From Synechococcus sp. RedBA-s (GTDB taxonomy: Bacteria > Cyanobacteriota > Cyanobacteriia > PCC-6307 > Cyanobiaceae): a stretch of DNA of 64,000 nt. The number at the start of each line of letters is the position of its first letter. Position 1 is the stretch's first letter. The notes under the pieces are model-generated. The model ran no database searches and was not told the origin of the DNA. It worked only from the letters and a program-made list of their open reading frames with translations. The DNA lies in contig NZ_JAGQBF010000002.1 of assembly GCF_024345495.1 (NCBI RefSeq), positions 62,001-126,000 of the forward strand, read 5' to 3'. Position numbers and translations under genes: made by a program. Positions 10,052-19,315 of this stretch are shown here, one piece after another.

Positions 10052-10738
10052 TTGAACCAAACCTATTCCCCGATTTTTCGAACCCCCACCCCCAGATCAA
10101 TCCGCCGCTGGCTGCGGTTGTTCAACCCGTTGCGGCTCCTGCTCTGCGGCCTGGCCGCCCTGGTGGTGATCCTGATCGAGCAACTGGTGCTCTCCCAGCA
10201 GGAGCCGGTCTTTGATGAGGCCGTGCTGGCCTGGCTGGGGGAGCGCATTCCCGAGGGTGTGGGCCGCTTTCTGGTGCTGGTGTATCAACTGAGCGGCACC
10301 CGCTTCACGGCGATGCTGGTGCTGGCGGCCCTGATCTTCCTGCTGATCAAACGCTCGTGGAACCAGCTGATCTGGCTGGCCATCGGTACCAGCGGCATTC
10401 TCTTGATCGTGGATCGCTGGTTGAAACCACAGTTCGACCGTGCCCGGCCCCTGGGTCGCCTGGTGGAGGTGATCGGCCGTAGCTTTCCCAGCGGCCATGC
10501 CGCCGGTGCAGTGGTGTTTTATTTCCTGATGTGCACGATCCTGGCAGAGCGCTATCCGCAGCTGCGCCGCCCGCTGGTGCTGGGCTCCGCCCTCTGGGTG
10601 GGTCTGATCTGGATCAGCACCCTCTACTGCCGGGTGCACTGGCTCACCGACATCATCGCGGGGGCGGCGGTGGGCTTCATCTGGCTGAGCATCTGCCTCA
10701 CGAGCCTGCGCTTCTGCGCCGAGCGTCAGAGTGTCTGA
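10052..10738 (+). CDS. PAP2 superfamily phosphatase, one active-site Arg apparently replaced
   Basis: The 228-residue integral membrane protein has the PAP2 signature motifs: KPQFDRARP (motif 1, K-x6-RP), FPSGHAAG (motif 2) and STLYCRVHWLTD (motif 3). In the family motif 3 is SR-x5-H-x3-D; here the Arg position reads Thr (S-T-x5-H-x3-D), though an Arg occurs four residues later. Members remove phosphate from lipid phosphates such as undecaprenyl pyrophosphate or phosphatidate. The start is uncertain: TTG 10052 avoids overlap, while GTG 9974 would overlap the glycosyltransferase by 41 nt. Placement next to a polyprenyl-type glycosyltransferase suggests lipid carrier recycling, as inference. 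Confidence 0.8.
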   Translation: MNQTYSPIFRTPTPRSIRRWLRLFNPLRLLLCGLAALVVILIEQLVLSQQEPVFDEAVLAWLGERIPEGVGRFLVLVYQLSGTRFTAMLVLAALIFLLIKRSWNQLIWLAIGTSGILLIVDRWLKPQFDRARPLGRLVEVIGRSFPSGHAAGAVVFYFLMCTILAERYPQLRRPLVLGSALWVGLIWISTLYCRVHWLTDIIAGAAVGFIWLSICLTSLRFCAERQSV

Positions 10739-11168
10739 GCCCCAGCAGGCCGTCATGACCGTCAGCAGCCCCTCAGACTCCAGCCCCTCGCCCCTTCTCA
10801 GCAGCCTGCTGGGTCTGCGCACTGCTCCCATCCTCGATGCGGCCCAGCGCCAGGCCCTGGCCCAGGAGCTGATGGGTCGCCTGGCGGCCTGCGACTGGTT
10901 CACCGTGGGTGTGATGGCCCCTTCGGCCCAGGCGGCCATCGCTGCCCTGCGCGCCTGTGAGTCCGCCCAGGGCTGGGAGCCCCTGCAGGCCGAGAGCGAG
11001 CTGCTGGTGGAGGGGCCGGTATTCCTGAAAGGGAACCAGCGCACCGGCCGCTTTCTGCTGCGCTCCGAGACCGGTCTGGGCGAGGGTCTGCTGGTCGGCG
11101 GGCAGAGCGAGCGCCATCCCGAGGTCACCGGCACCTGGGGACCGTTGCCCCTCGACTTTTTCGGCTGA
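10731..11168 (+). CDS. DUF1824 family protein
   Basis: The 145-residue soluble protein contains CDWFTVGVMAPSAQAAIAAL, GPVFLKGNQRTGRFLLR and a GEGLLVGGQ stretch, which match DUF1824, a small family found mainly in cyanobacteria and of unknown function. GTG 10731 overlaps the PAP2 stop as GTGTCTGA, suggesting translational coupling. ATG 10755 is an alternative that trims a low-complexity Ser/Pro leader. No signal peptide or membrane segment is visible. Confidence 0.8.
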   Translation: MSEPQQAVMTVSSPSDSSPSPLLSSLLGLRTAPILDAAQRQALAQELMGRLAACDWFTVGVMAPSAQAAIAALRACESAQGWEPLQAESELLVEGPVFLKGNQRTGRFLLRSETGLGEGLLVGGQSERHPEVTGTWGPLPLDFFG

Positions 11169-11263
11169 TCACGGTGTAGCCCGTTCTGGCAGGGCCACGG
11201 CCGGTCAGTCCTTAGGCTTGACCGCTGTTCAACGGCCACTCGGCCGGGCTGAGGAATCGATTG

Positions 11264-12217
11264 ATGGCTGGCACCACTCTGCGCATCGCCTCCCGCCGCA
11301 GCCAGCTGGCGATGGTGCAGACCCACTGGGTGCGCGATGAACTGACCAGAGCCCATCCGGGCCTGGAGATCAGCATCGAGGCCATGGCCACCCAGGGCGA
11401 CAAGATCCTGGATGTGGCCCTGGCCAAGATCGGCGACAAGGGCTTGTTCACCAAGGAACTGGAGGCCCAGATGCTGGTGGATCAGGCCGACATCGCCGTC
11501 CACAGCCTCAAGGACCTGCCCACCAACCTGCCCGAAGGGCTGATGCTCGGCTGCATCACCGAGAGGGAGGATCCCGCCGATGCCCTGGTGCTGCACGAAC
11601 GCCACAGGGGCTGCCAGCTGGACACCCTGCCGGAGGGCAGCGTGGTGGGCACCAGCTCCCTGCGGCGCCTGGCCCAGCTGCGCCACCACTTCCCCCACTT
11701 CCAGTTCAAGGACGTGCGCGGCAATGTGATCACCCGCCTGGAGAAGCTGGATTCCGGCGCCTACGACTGCCTGATCCTGGCGGCTGCCGGCCTTGGACGC
11801 CTGGGCCTGGGTCACCGCATCGACGCCCTGATCGATCCCTCCATTTCCCTGCATGCGGTGGGCCAGGGGGCCCTGGGCATCGAATGCCGCCAGGGCGACC
11901 GTGCGGTGCTGGAGCAGATCAAGTCGCTGGAGCACCTGCCCACCTCCCGCCGTTGCCTGGCGGAAAGGGCCTTCCTGCGTCAGCTCGAAGGCGGATGCCA
12001 GGTGCCGATCGGCGTGAACAGCCGCTTCGAGGGGGACGAGCTGGTGCTCACGGGCATGGTGGCCAGCCTCGATGGCCTGCGCCTGATCCGCGATGAGGTC
12101 CGCGGCCCCCTGCAGGATCCCGAAGCGATCGGCCTCAGCCTCGCCCAACTGCTGCGCAGCCAGGGTGCCGGCGAGATTCTGGAGGAGATCTTTGCAGCTG
12201 TCAGGCCCGAAGCCTGA
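11264..12217 (+). CDS. hemC: Porphobilinogen deaminase (hydroxymethylbilane synthase)
   Basis: The 317-residue enzyme joins four porphobilinogen units into hydroxymethylbilane, the linear precursor of heme, chlorophyll and bilins. It opens [16 protein letters not shown] and has [23 protein letters not shown] and [10 protein letters not shown]. The Cys that carries the dipyrromethane cofactor is in [11 protein letters not shown] near residue 247. The start is ATG 11264; a TTG just upstream is less likely. The 95-nt gap before it shows no clear structure. The 3' end contains the ribosome site and TTG start of the following ClC gene. Confidence 0.97.
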   Translation: MAGTTLRIASRRSQLAMVQTHWVRDELTRAHPGLEISIEAMATQGDKILDVALAKIGDKGLFTKELEAQMLVDQADIAVHSLKDLPTNLPEGLMLGCITEREDPADALVLHERHRGCQLDTLPEGSVVGTSSLRRLAQLRHHFPHFQFKDVRGNVITRLEKLDSGAYDCLILAAAGLGRLGLGHRIDALIDPSISLHAVGQGALGIECRQGDRAVLEQIKSLEHLPTSRRCLAERAFLRQLEGGCQVPIGVNSRFEGDELVLTGMVASLDGLRLIRDEVRGPLQDPEAIGLSLAQLLRSQGAGEILEEIFAAVRPEA

Positions 12218-14171
12218 GGCAGGCTCAGCCGCACCTCTGGAGGGCGACACCCGCGGTCTGCCCTTTCAGTGGAGCCTGCTGGCTTGGGCGGCACTGGTGG
12301 GCATCCTCACCGGTGGGGCGGTGGTGGGCTTCCACTACTTGCTGGGATTCATCAACAATTTCCTCTTCGGCACCCTGGTGGAGTGGGTGCTGGATCTGGT
12401 GAGCGTCCAGCAGCTGGACCCGGCCACGGTGGAGGTGTTCAGCGCCCCGGATCCCGACTCCGGCACACCGCTCAAGGCGCTGTTGCAGCTGGGCCTGGGG
12501 GGGATCGGCTTCCTGCCGCCTCCACCGGCTCCCCTGCCAGAGCCCACGCCCCTGCCCCCGATCGGCCCCGCCGGATGGCTGGTCTCCTGGCCCGTGGTGA
12601 TCGCTCCCCTGCTGGGGGGCGTGGCGGTGGGGCTGCTGCGCCAGCTGGGCCGCGATCTGGGCCCCAGCCTGCCCAGCTTGATGGCCATGGCCGACGGAGC
12701 GGCACCGGCCCTGCCGCGGCTGCCTGCTCTGCGGCTGTTGGCGGCCTCCCTCAGCCTCGGCAGTGGTGCCTCCCTGGGCCCTGAGGGGCCGAGCGTGGAG
12801 AGCGGCGGCAACCTGGGTCTGTGGGTGGGGCTGAAGGGACGGCTGCCGCCCGAATCCCAGAAGGCCCTGGTGGCTGCGGGGGTGGCCGCCGGACTGGCAG
12901 CCGGCTTCAAGGCCCCGATCGCTGGGGTCTTCTTTGCCTTTGAAGGGGCCTACAGCGCCATCCCGGGGCGGCCCAGTCTGCGGGCGGTGCTGGTGGCGGC
13001 GGTGGCCTCATCCCTGGTGACCCAGCTGTGTCTGGGAGATGAGCCGATCTTCCGCCTGCCGGCCTATGAGGTGCGCTCTCCACTGGAGCTGCCGCTTTAC
13101 CTGGGCCTGGGGCTGGTGGCCAGCCTGATGTCGTGGGCCCTGGTAAGCCTGCTGGCGGCCGGGCGCAGTGAGCCTGTGCAACGCCGGTTCGCCAGGCTGC
13201 CCCTGTGGCTGGTCAATGGCCTCGGTGGTCTGGCCGTGGGCGTGCTGGCCCTGGGCTTTCCCCAGGTGCTGGGGGTGGGCTACGACACGATTGAGGCGCT
13301 GCTCGGCAGTGAAGGGGGGGTGGCGCTCACCACCCTGGCGGCCCTGCTGGTAGTGAAGTTGCTGGCCACGGGGCTTAGCAATGCCACCGGGTTCGTGGGC
13401 GGCGGCTTTGCTCCGGCCCTCTTCCTCGGTGCCGTGCTCGGCAATCTCTACGGCCAGCTGCTGGGAGCCGGTGGCTTTGGTCTGCCTGTGGCGGAACCAC
13501 CGGCCTACGCGATGGTGGGCATGGCGGCGGTGCTGGCCGGGAGCGCCAGGGCGCCGCTGACGGCCTTGCTGCTGCTGTTCGAGCTCACCCACGACATCCG
13601 CATTGTGCTGCCCTTGATGGCGGCCACCGGCCTCAGCGCCGTGCTGGTGGAGCGCTGGCAGGGGCTGGCGGATCCTGGTCTGCTGGGGCCTGATCCCGCC
13701 GAAGAGGAGCGGCGGCAGGAGCTGGCTGGGCTCACGGTGTTGGAGGCCCTGGAGGCGGAGGCTCCGCTGGTGCTCTCAGCCGGCACCACGGCCCGGGAAG
13801 CCCTGCGATTGCTGATCAAAGCCCACGGCCATTGTCTGGTGGTGGAGCGTGATGGCTGGGTGATCGGCGTGGTGACCTTGATCGACCTGCAGCGAGCCAT
13901 CAGCGCCGGTCACGGGGGTGGGGAGGTGGCGCTGGAGGACTGTCGCCGCTCCGATCTGCTCTGGCTGCCGAAGCAGGCGAATCTGGCCCAGCTGGAGGAC
14001 CAGCTGGTGCCCAATGGCCTCAGGCAGGTGCCGGTCTTCGACCTGATCGGTCCTGGCCCGACTCAGTTACCCGCCGGCTTGCCGAACAACGGGCTTCAGG
14101 CCCACGCCCTGATGGGCCTGGCCAGCCGGGATGGCATGGCCAGGGCCCTCGCCCGCCAATTGAACAGCTGA
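12192..14171 (+). CDS. ClC-type chloride channel/antiporter with C-terminal CBS region
   Basis: The 659-residue protein has the ClC pore motifs: [14 protein letters not shown] (selectivity sequence with the gating Glu of GxEGP), [12 protein letters not shown], and [18 protein letters not shown] (GxFxP). A soluble C-terminal part of about 150 residues has CBS-like sequence ([35 protein letters not shown]). It moves chloride or exchanges chloride for protons across a membrane. A Pro-rich insert lies in the first loop near residues 105-125. The TTG at 12192 sits inside the end of hemC, five bases after GGAGGAG, a strong ribosome site. Confidence 0.9.
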   Translation: MQLSGPKPEAGSAAPLEGDTRGLPFQWSLLAWAALVGILTGGAVVGFHYLLGFINNFLFGTLVEWVLDLVSVQQLDPATVEVFSAPDPDSGTPLKALLQLGLGGIGFLPPPPAPLPEPTPLPPIGPAGWLVSWPVVIAPLLGGVAVGLLRQLGRDLGPSLPSLMAMADGAAPALPRLPALRLLAASLSLGSGASLGPEGPSVESGGNLGLWVGLKGRLPPESQKALVAAGVAAGLAAGFKAPIAGVFFAFEGAYSAIPGRPSLRAVLVAAVASSLVTQLCLGDEPIFRLPAYEVRSPLELPLYLGLGLVASLMSWALVSLLAAGRSEPVQRRFARLPLWLVNGLGGLAVGVLALGFPQVLGVGYDTIEALLGSEGGVALTTLAALLVVKLLATGLSNATGFVGGGFAPALFLGAVLGNLYGQLLGAGGFGLPVAEPPAYAMVGMAAVLAGSARAPLTALLLLFELTHDIRIVLPLMAATGLSAVLVERWQGLADPGLLGPDPAEEERRQELAGLTVLEALEAEAPLVLSAGTTAREALRLLIKAHGHCLVVERDGWVIGVVTLIDLQRAISAGHGGGEVALEDCRRSDLLWLPKQANLAQLEDQLVPNGLRQVPVFDLIGPGPTQLPAGLPNNGLQAHALMGLASRDGMARALARQLNS

Positions 14172-14193
14172 GCTCAGCTGGGCAAGGATCGGC

Positions 14194-14871
14194 TCATTTC
14201 ACCACCACCAGGGGGGTGCCCACTTGCACCTTCTCAAACAGCTCGCGCACGTGCTCGTGGTACATACGCACGCAGCCGTTGGTCACAGCGGCGCGGGAGC
14301 TGACGGTCCAGGCCCAGGCGCTGGGGGTGCCGTGGATACCGTATTGGTTGAGCCCTTTGGTGTTGAAGCCGATCCAGCGATCGCCCAGGGGGCCATTCGG
14401 GCCGATCACCCCTTTCTTCTGACCCGACTTGGTGCTGACGTACTGGGGGTTGATCACCTTGTTGGTGACGTTGAAGGTGCCAAGCGGTGTGGGCGTGGCG
14501 GGATCACCGATCGCCACGGGCCAGGGACCGTAGACCTTGCCATCGCGCTCCAGACGAATCTCGCGCTTGCCCAAGGCCAGCAGAATCCTGGAGTTGCTCA
14601 CCGGAGCCGCCTGGGGTGCGGCCGGATCTCCCAGCGCAGGAGGTGGGCCAGCGGGCGCAGGCGGGGCCGTCTGCAGGACCGCCGCCGGGCTGCCGATGGC
14701 CGGAGGGGCCGTGGCCGGGGCGCTGGGAATCGGTGCGGTGGGGGTGATGATGCCGCTGCCACTGGCCAGAGCCGAGAGGGACCCGGCGGAGCAGAGGGTG
14801 GCCAGGCCGGCGAACAGGCCAGCGGCCAGTCCGGAGGAGGCCAGCCACGGACGGGAATGGGTGAAGCGCAT
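14194..14871 (-). CDS. Exported L,D-transpeptidase (YkuD domain)
   Basis: The 225-residue protein starts with a signal peptide (SGLAAGLFAGLATLCSAGS), then a Pro/Ala-rich spacer to about residue 95, then a YkuD catalytic domain. The active-site signature is visible as YGIHGTPSAWAW followed by AAVTNGCVRMYHEHV, giving the His and Cys of the family. It should act in the periplasm, forming 3-3 peptidoglycan cross-links or attaching proteins to peptidoglycan. Its stop faces the ClC gene, convergent with a 22-nt gap. Confidence 0.9.
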   Translation of the reverse strand: MRFTHSRPWLASSGLAAGLFAGLATLCSAGSLSALASGSGIITPTAPIPSAPATAPPAIGSPAAVLQTAPPAPAGPPPALGDPAAPQAAPVSNSRILLALGKREIRLERDGKVYGPWPVAIGDPATPTPLGTFNVTNKVINPQYVSTKSGQKKGVIGPNGPLGDRWIGFNTKGLNQYGIHGTPSAWAWTVSSRAAVTNGCVRMYHEHVRELFEKVQVGTPLVVVK

Positions 14872-14919
14872 GCGTTGAATCAGAGCTGTGGAGGGGGGCC
14901 GACGACCGCGGTGAGCGGA

Positions 14920-15507
14920 TCAGTTCACCAGTTTGGCGTCAATTTGCTCGAGATAGCGGGCCTCGCACTCCTTGACGATCCGCACGGCGTCCTGGGTGTT
15001 GAGATAGCCATTCACCTTGCAGGTGCCGGGCTTCTTCAGATCTTTGTAGTGCTCCCAGTAGTACTGGGTTTCCTTGAGCCAGTGGGCTCCCAGCTGCTCG
15101 TAGCTGGTGATGTGATCCATGCGCTTGTCATCGGCGAGCACAGCAATCACCTTGTCGTCCACCTCACCGCCGTCATCGAAGGTCATGATGCCGATGATTC
15201 GCGCTTCGACAAGGCTGCCGGGCACCAGCGGTTCGGTGACACCGATGATCTCGATGTCCAGCGGGTCACCGTCCTCGTCCCAGGTGCGGGGGATGCAGCC
15301 GTAGGCGAAGGGGTAGGAGAGCGAGGAGTAGCCGACCCGATCGAGCTTGAGATGGCCGGTTTCGGTGATCAGCTCGTACTTGTTGATGGTCATCGAGTTG
15401 AGCTCGACGATCGCATTCAGTCGCAGTTCGGCTTCATCGGCAAACGCCGGCAGCACATGCAGAAGGTTGAGCATGGTGCGGCTGGGGGCATGGTCGATGT
15501 TCGCCAT
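14920..15507 (-). CDS. ppa: Inorganic pyrophosphatase (family I)
   Basis: The 195-residue soluble enzyme hydrolyses pyrophosphate and pulls biosynthetic reactions forward. The metal-binding signature is DEDGDPLDIEII near residue 85, with SYPFAYGCIPRTW before it and DDKVIAVLADD after it. ATG 15507 gives MANIDHAPSRTMLNLLHVLPAF, the usual picocyanobacterial start; the upstream ATG at 15519 adds four residues. It is preceded by an 84-nt gap to the convergently ordered M32 gene on the same strand. Confidence 0.96.
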   Translation of the reverse strand: MANIDHAPSRTMLNLLHVLPAFADEAELRLNAIVELNSMTINKYELITETGHLKLDRVGYSSLSYPFAYGCIPRTWDEDGDPLDIEIIGVTEPLVPGSLVEARIIGIMTFDDGGEVDDKVIAVLADDKRMDHITSYEQLGAHWLKETQYYWEHYKDLKKPGTCKVNGYLNTQDAVRIVKECEARYLEQIDAKLVN

Positions 15508-15603
15508 GGGGCGTTGCAAAGCGGCTGCGGCGGCATCTTACGGACCCCGGGCAGGCTGGTTGCCGGCTCCAGCCCGCCACCTGCCCCACCTGCCTCCGCC
15601 CGC

Positions 15604-17160
15604 TCAGGCGCCCTCCAGCAGCCGATCCACCTTGCCCTCGAGGTAGCGCAGAAACGGGCCGGCGCTCAGGGGCGCCCCACTCACCTGGGCCACCAGCTCC
15701 TCGCCCTCGACGCTGCGGCCCAGGGGCCAGACCTGCTCCCCCAGCCAGTGCTGCAGGCGCAGCTCCTCGCCGGCGCCCACCACCGACTCGATCGGTCCGA
15801 GCTGCTGCTCCATCGTTTCGGCCAGCTGGGCACTGATCAGGTGGCCGAGTGCATAGGAGGGGAAGTAGCCGAACAGGCCTTCGGCCCAGTGGATGTCCTG
15901 CAGGCAACCCTCGGCATCGCGCTGGGGGCTAAGGCCCAGAAGCTCGCCCATGCGCCGGTTCCAGAGCTCGGGCAACTCCTCCACCGGCAGCCCCTGCTCC
16001 ACCAGGGCCAGCTCCAGCTCGAAGCGCAGCACGATGTGCAGGCCGTAGGTGAGCTCGTCGGCCTCCACCCGGATCAGGCCCGGCCGCATCGGATTGAACC
16101 CTCGCCAGAACGCCTGGCTGCCGCCCCAGGGATCAGCGCCCAGAGCCCCGCTGAAGCGCGGATGCCAACGGGCCGCGAAGGCCTGACTGCGCGCCACCCG
16201 GCACTCCCAGAACAACGACTGCGATTCGTGCACCCCCATTGAGGTGGCCTCCCCCAGGGGCCAGGGGAAATAGTGGTCGTCTCCGCGGGGGAGCCCCTGC
16301 TCGTAGAGGGAGTGGCCCCACTCATGGGCGGTGGCCAGGAAGGCTGAGAAGGGTTGACCCGGCACCACCCGGGTGGTGATGCGGTAGTCGGCCGGGCCGA
16401 GGGTGCAGGAGAAGGGATGGGCCGAGCGCGAGCGCTGGCAGCGGCTGGGGTCGTAGCCCCAGCTCTCCAGCAGTTCAGCGCAGAGGCTCTCCTGGAGCGC
16501 CTCTGAAAGTTCCGCGGCCGGGGGTGTGCTGGTGCTGGATCCGCTGGCGGCTAGCACCCGCTCCAGCAGCAGCGGAATCCCAGCGCACAAGGGCCCAAAC
16601 AGCTCCTGCAGGCGGGCTTTGCTGACGCCCGGCTCGAAGGGCTGGGCGAGGATTTCCCACGGGCTGCGAGAGGCCGGCTCGATCGGCGCCAGCTGGGCGG
16701 CCTGCTCGCGCCGTAGCTGCAGCAACTCCCCAAGAGCTGGCGCGAAGATCGCGAACTCATTGCGGCGCCGCGCCTCCTGCCAGACGGCGTTGCCCCGGGA
16801 CTGGGCCCTGGCCAGAGAGGCCACCAGCTGGGGATCGAGGCTGCGCTGCCGCCCCAGCTCCTGGCGCAGCAGCTGCAGATTCCGCCGTGTGCTCCCGTGG
16901 TTGCTGTGATCCCCCGCTGCGGTGGGTTCTGCTGCCGCTTCGGCTTCGGCCGCCGCCACCAGGTCGGCATAGCTGTCGCTGCTCTGGCGCTCGTGCAGCT
17001 GGCTCGCCAGCAGGGCCAGCTGCTGACCCCGCCAGTCGGCGCCGGCCGGCGGCATCACCGTGTTCTGGTCGTAGTAGAGGGAGCTGCTGATGGAACCGAG
17101 AAGCCGGGTCTGATGCAGGTGCTCACGCAGGCGCCCAAGGGCCTGACCCGGCTGAGGCAT
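15604..17160 (-). CDS. Thermostable carboxypeptidase 1 family (M32) metallopeptidase
   Basis: The 518-residue enzyme has the M32 zinc motif HEXXH as TAHEWGHSLYEQ near residue 272, followed by GVHESQSLFWE and the family stretch FNPMRPGLIRVEADELTY. The N terminus has LLGSISSSLYYDQNTVMPP, and GYFPSYALGHLISAQL marks the C-terminal region. It removes C-terminal residues from peptides in the cytosol. The length is normal for the family (about 500). The start is ATG 17160, with OsmC starting some 490 nt upstream on the same strand. Confidence 0.93.
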   Translation of the reverse strand: MPQPGQALGRLREHLHQTRLLGSISSSLYYDQNTVMPPAGADWRGQQLALLASQLHERQSSDSYADLVAAAEAEAAAEPTAAGDHSNHGSTRRNLQLLRQELGRQRSLDPQLVASLARAQSRGNAVWQEARRRNEFAIFAPALGELLQLRREQAAQLAPIEPASRSPWEILAQPFEPGVSKARLQELFGPLCAGIPLLLERVLAASGSSTSTPPAAELSEALQESLCAELLESWGYDPSRCQRSRSAHPFSCTLGPADYRITTRVVPGQPFSAFLATAHEWGHSLYEQGLPRGDDHYFPWPLGEATSMGVHESQSLFWECRVARSQAFAARWHPRFSGALGADPWGGSQAFWRGFNPMRPGLIRVEADELTYGLHIVLRFELELALVEQGLPVEELPELWNRRMGELLGLSPQRDAEGCLQDIHWAEGLFGYFPSYALGHLISAQLAETMEQQLGPIESVVGAGEELRLQHWLGEQVWPLGRSVEGEELVAQVSGAPLSAGPFLRYLEGKVDRLLEGA

Positions 17161-17225
17161 GGAAACAGCTGCGGTGTGGTGGCCCCAAGCATGGCGCGCA
17201 GGTCAGCGGAAGCTGGCGAGGTACC

Positions 17226-17648
17226 TCAGGCAGCCGCTGCCCCAAGCGTTTGCCAGTGCAGCTCCATGGCCACCGAGCCCTCGAGGCTGCGCTTCACCGG
17301 GCAGCCCTCGGCAGCGCGCTGCAGCAGCCGGATCTGCTCCGGCGTGAGCTCAGCCGGCAGGATCACCCAGACCACGAGCCGCTCGATCTGGCGGACTCCG
17401 CCGCTGGTCATGGTTTTCTCCACCCGGGCGGTGCAGCCCTGCAGCGGGAGGCTGTGGCGTTCAGCCACGATCCCCATGATCGTCAGGATGCAGGTGGCCA
17501 GGGCCGTGGCCACCAGGTCGGTGGGGGAGAAACGTTCCCCCAGTCCCTGGTTGTCCGTGGGGGCGTCGGTGCTGAGCTGGGAGCCGGAGGGAGCATGGCT
17601 GGCACTGCAGCGCAGATCACCCTCGTACTGGCAGAGAATCGTGGTCAT
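17226..17648 (-). CDS. OsmC family peroxiredoxin-like protein
   Basis: The 140-residue protein has both redox cysteines of OsmC/Ohr proteins: one in TALATCILTIMGI near residue 53 and one in AAEGCPVKRSLEG near 115. The N-terminal strand pair and the FSPTDLVATA helix are typical. Members reduce organic hydroperoxides, using lipoyl or thiol donors. It is followed by the M32 gene 66 nt downstream on the same strand. ATG 17648 is the only good start. Confidence 0.9.
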   Translation of the reverse strand: MTTILCQYEGDLRCSASHAPSGSQLSTDAPTDNQGLGERFSPTDLVATALATCILTIMGIVAERHSLPLQGCTARVEKTMTSGGVRQIERLVVWVILPAELTPEQIRLLQRAAEGCPVKRSLEGSVAMELHWQTLGAAAA

Positions 17649-17784
17649 GGCCTCAGGGTCGGCTGAGCCGGAGTTGCAGCCTTCGCTGATCCTGACCGAG
17701 CCCTTTCTCAGCTGTGGTTTTATGGCGCGATTTCGCTAACTTGCAGCTCGAAGGCCCGTCCTGGTGGCCTCAGGGGCCGGCTCC

Positions 17785-18264
17785 ATGTCCATGCTGCTGG
17801 CCGAGATCATCACCAGGGGGACTCTTGGAGGCGAGTCGGCCGTAGCCGGCCTCTCTAGGTCGATCCAGCTCTCGGTGGCGCCGGTGTTTCTGCTCACGAG
17901 CATCTCCGGTCTGATCGGGACGTTCAGCACGCGGCTGGCACGGATCATCGATCGCACCCGCTTCATTCAAGAGGCGATGGAGCGCGGTGATCTGGCCCAG
18001 GCCAAGCGCCTGCGCGAAGCCCTGGAGGTGCAGCGCCGCCGCACCTTTCTGATCAACCGCGCCATCCTCTGCACCACCGTCACCGCCCTGCTGGTGGCAG
18101 GAGTTGTGGCGGTGATGTTCATCAGTGCCGTGGCGGCGCTGGACCTGGCCGCCATCGTCGTGCCGGTGTTCGTGCTGGCGATGATCGCGCTGATCGTCGG
18201 TCTAGTGCTGTTCCTGCTGGAGGTGCAGCTGGCCATCCGCCAGAACCCCCGTCGTTACTACTGA
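17785..18264 (+). CDS. DUF2721 membrane protein
   Basis: The protein of about 159 residues has an N-terminal hydrophobic stretch in the region IQLSVAPVFLLTSISGLIGT, a charged loop (RTRFIQEAMERGDL, AKRLREALEVQRRRTFLINRA), and two further membrane helices. This fits DUF2721, a family of unknown function often found in cyanobacteria. I prefer ATG 17785, with AGGGG nine bases upstream; GTG 17764 would add seven residues. It is divergent from OsmC, with a 136-nt gap, and is followed 21 nt later by a LuxR-type regulator, perhaps co-transcribed. Confidence 0.8.
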   Translation: MSMLLAEIITRGTLGGESAVAGLSRSIQLSVAPVFLLTSISGLIGTFSTRLARIIDRTRFIQEAMERGDLAQAKRLREALEVQRRRTFLINRAILCTTVTALLVAGVVAVMFISAVAALDLAAIVVPVFVLAMIALIVGLVLFLLEVQLAIRQNPRRYY

Positions 18265-18285
18265 AGGCAGAGGGAAGCCAAACCC

Positions 18286-19017
18286 ATGGGCAGCGTCGAC
18301 GCGGATGGATCTGCTGGATTTCTGGATCAGGCGGCGCAGTCTCGCCAGGAGGTGATGACCCTGCTGCAGAGCAGGAGCCTGATGGTGGTCAGCGGCCGTC
18401 GGCTGGTGATCTCGCTGCTCACCGGTGTGATCGGCGATCGCTGCCAGTGGTTCGGCTCTGCCACCGGTGAGGGTGAGGCGCTGGAGCTGTTGAGCAGGCG
18501 TCAGCCCCAGCTGCTGTTCGTGACCCACCCCCTGCGCTCGGGCAGCGGTCTGGAGCTGGTGCGACGCGCCAAGGCCCTGCACCCGAAGCTGCGCTGTCTG
18601 CTGTTTTTGGAGGAGGAATCTCCGCCCCTGGTGCGCGCTGCCCTGGAGGCCCACTGCGACGGCATCTGCTCTGATCAAGGCGTGGGCTTCGGCCATCTGG
18701 TGGCGGCGACCCGTGCCGTGCTCGGCGGCGGCTTCTACATGGAGCCCCAGCTGAGAGACCTGCTGGCCCGGGCCTGCCGCAGCAGCCTGGCGCCCACGGG
18801 CCCGGGGCTGAGCGAGCGGGAACTGGAAGTACTGGAGCTGGTGGTGCGGGGGTATCAGAACCCGCAGATCGCCAGCCGGTTGCACCTGTCGGTGGAAACG
18901 GTGCGCAGCCACCTCAAATCAGCCTTCCAGAAGCTGGGGGCCACAGGACGGGCCCAGGCCGCCGTGATGGCGGTGTGCCAGGGGCTGGTGAGCTGGCACC
19001 TCGACGAGCTGCCCTGA
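18286..19017 (+). CDS. LuxR/NarL-type regulator with receiver domain lacking the phospho-Asp
   Basis: The 243-residue protein has a receiver-like N-terminal domain (residues about 28-145) and a LuxR helix-turn-helix at the C terminus (LSERELEVLELVVRGYQNPQI, LHLSVETVRSHLKSAFQKLG). In the receiver, the strand that normally ends in the phosphorylated Asp reads QLLFVTHPLRSGSGLELV, so Thr or His stands at that place. The acidic pair near the start of the fold is also not visible. It therefore looks like an atypical, phosphorylation-independent DNA-binding regulator. It follows a DUF2721 gene closely, and its targets are unknown. Confidence 0.85.
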   Translation: MGSVDADGSAGFLDQAAQSRQEVMTLLQSRSLMVVSGRRLVISLLTGVIGDRCQWFGSATGEGEALELLSRRQPQLLFVTHPLRSGSGLELVRRAKALHPKLRCLLFLEEESPPLVRAALEAHCDGICSDQGVGFGHLVAATRAVLGGGFYMEPQLRDLLARACRSSLAPTGPGLSERELEVLELVVRGYQNPQIASRLHLSVETVRSHLKSAFQKLGATGRAQAAVMAVCQGLVSWHLDELP

Positions 19018-19042
19018 GCGGCCGGGAATCACTGGCGCCGGT

Positions 19043-19315
19043 TCACTTGCGCCGGCAGTAGCCGCCGCCCACATTCATCCAGCCGGAGGGGCAGGACTCA
19101 CCGTCGCTGGGGGCCACCGAATAGGTGGTGACCCCAAGGGTGCTGCATTTGCCGTTGAACAGATCGACGTAGCCCAGGGGACACATGTCCTTGAGCTTGG
19201 GCACCACCTTCTGGGCCTGGGCCGGCACAGCCCAGGCCGCGATCGTCAGCGGGATGGCCAGGCTCAGCAGCAGCAACCAGCGGCGTGGGGATGCGGATGA
19301 CGGAGCAGAGGGCAT
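19043..19315 (-). CDS. Small exported cysteine-containing protein
   Basis: The 90-residue protein has a signal peptide (RRWLLLLSLAIPLTIAAWAV, cleavage near AQAQ). The mature part of about 55 residues holds four Cys in two similar units: MCPLGYVDLFNGKCSTLG and SCPSGWMNVGGGYCRRK. The CP.GY/W...G.C pattern repeated twice suggests two disulfide-linked hairpins. I do not recognise a named family. It should be periplasmic or secreted. It is convergent with the LuxR-type gene. Confidence 0.75.
   Translation of the reverse strand: MPSAPSSASPRRWLLLLSLAIPLTIAAWAVPAQAQKVVPKLKDMCPLGYVDLFNGKCSTLGVTTYSVAPSDGESCPSGWMNVGGGYCRRK

Noticed and set aside
10097-12250. 717-codon minus-strand open frame
   Set aside because: Antisense to the PAP2, DUF1824 and hemC genes, each of which has clear family motifs.
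14224-16242. 672-codon plus-strand open frame
   Set aside because: It runs antisense across three clear genes (L,D-transpeptidase, pyrophosphatase, M32 peptidase), so it is a shadow of their codon use.
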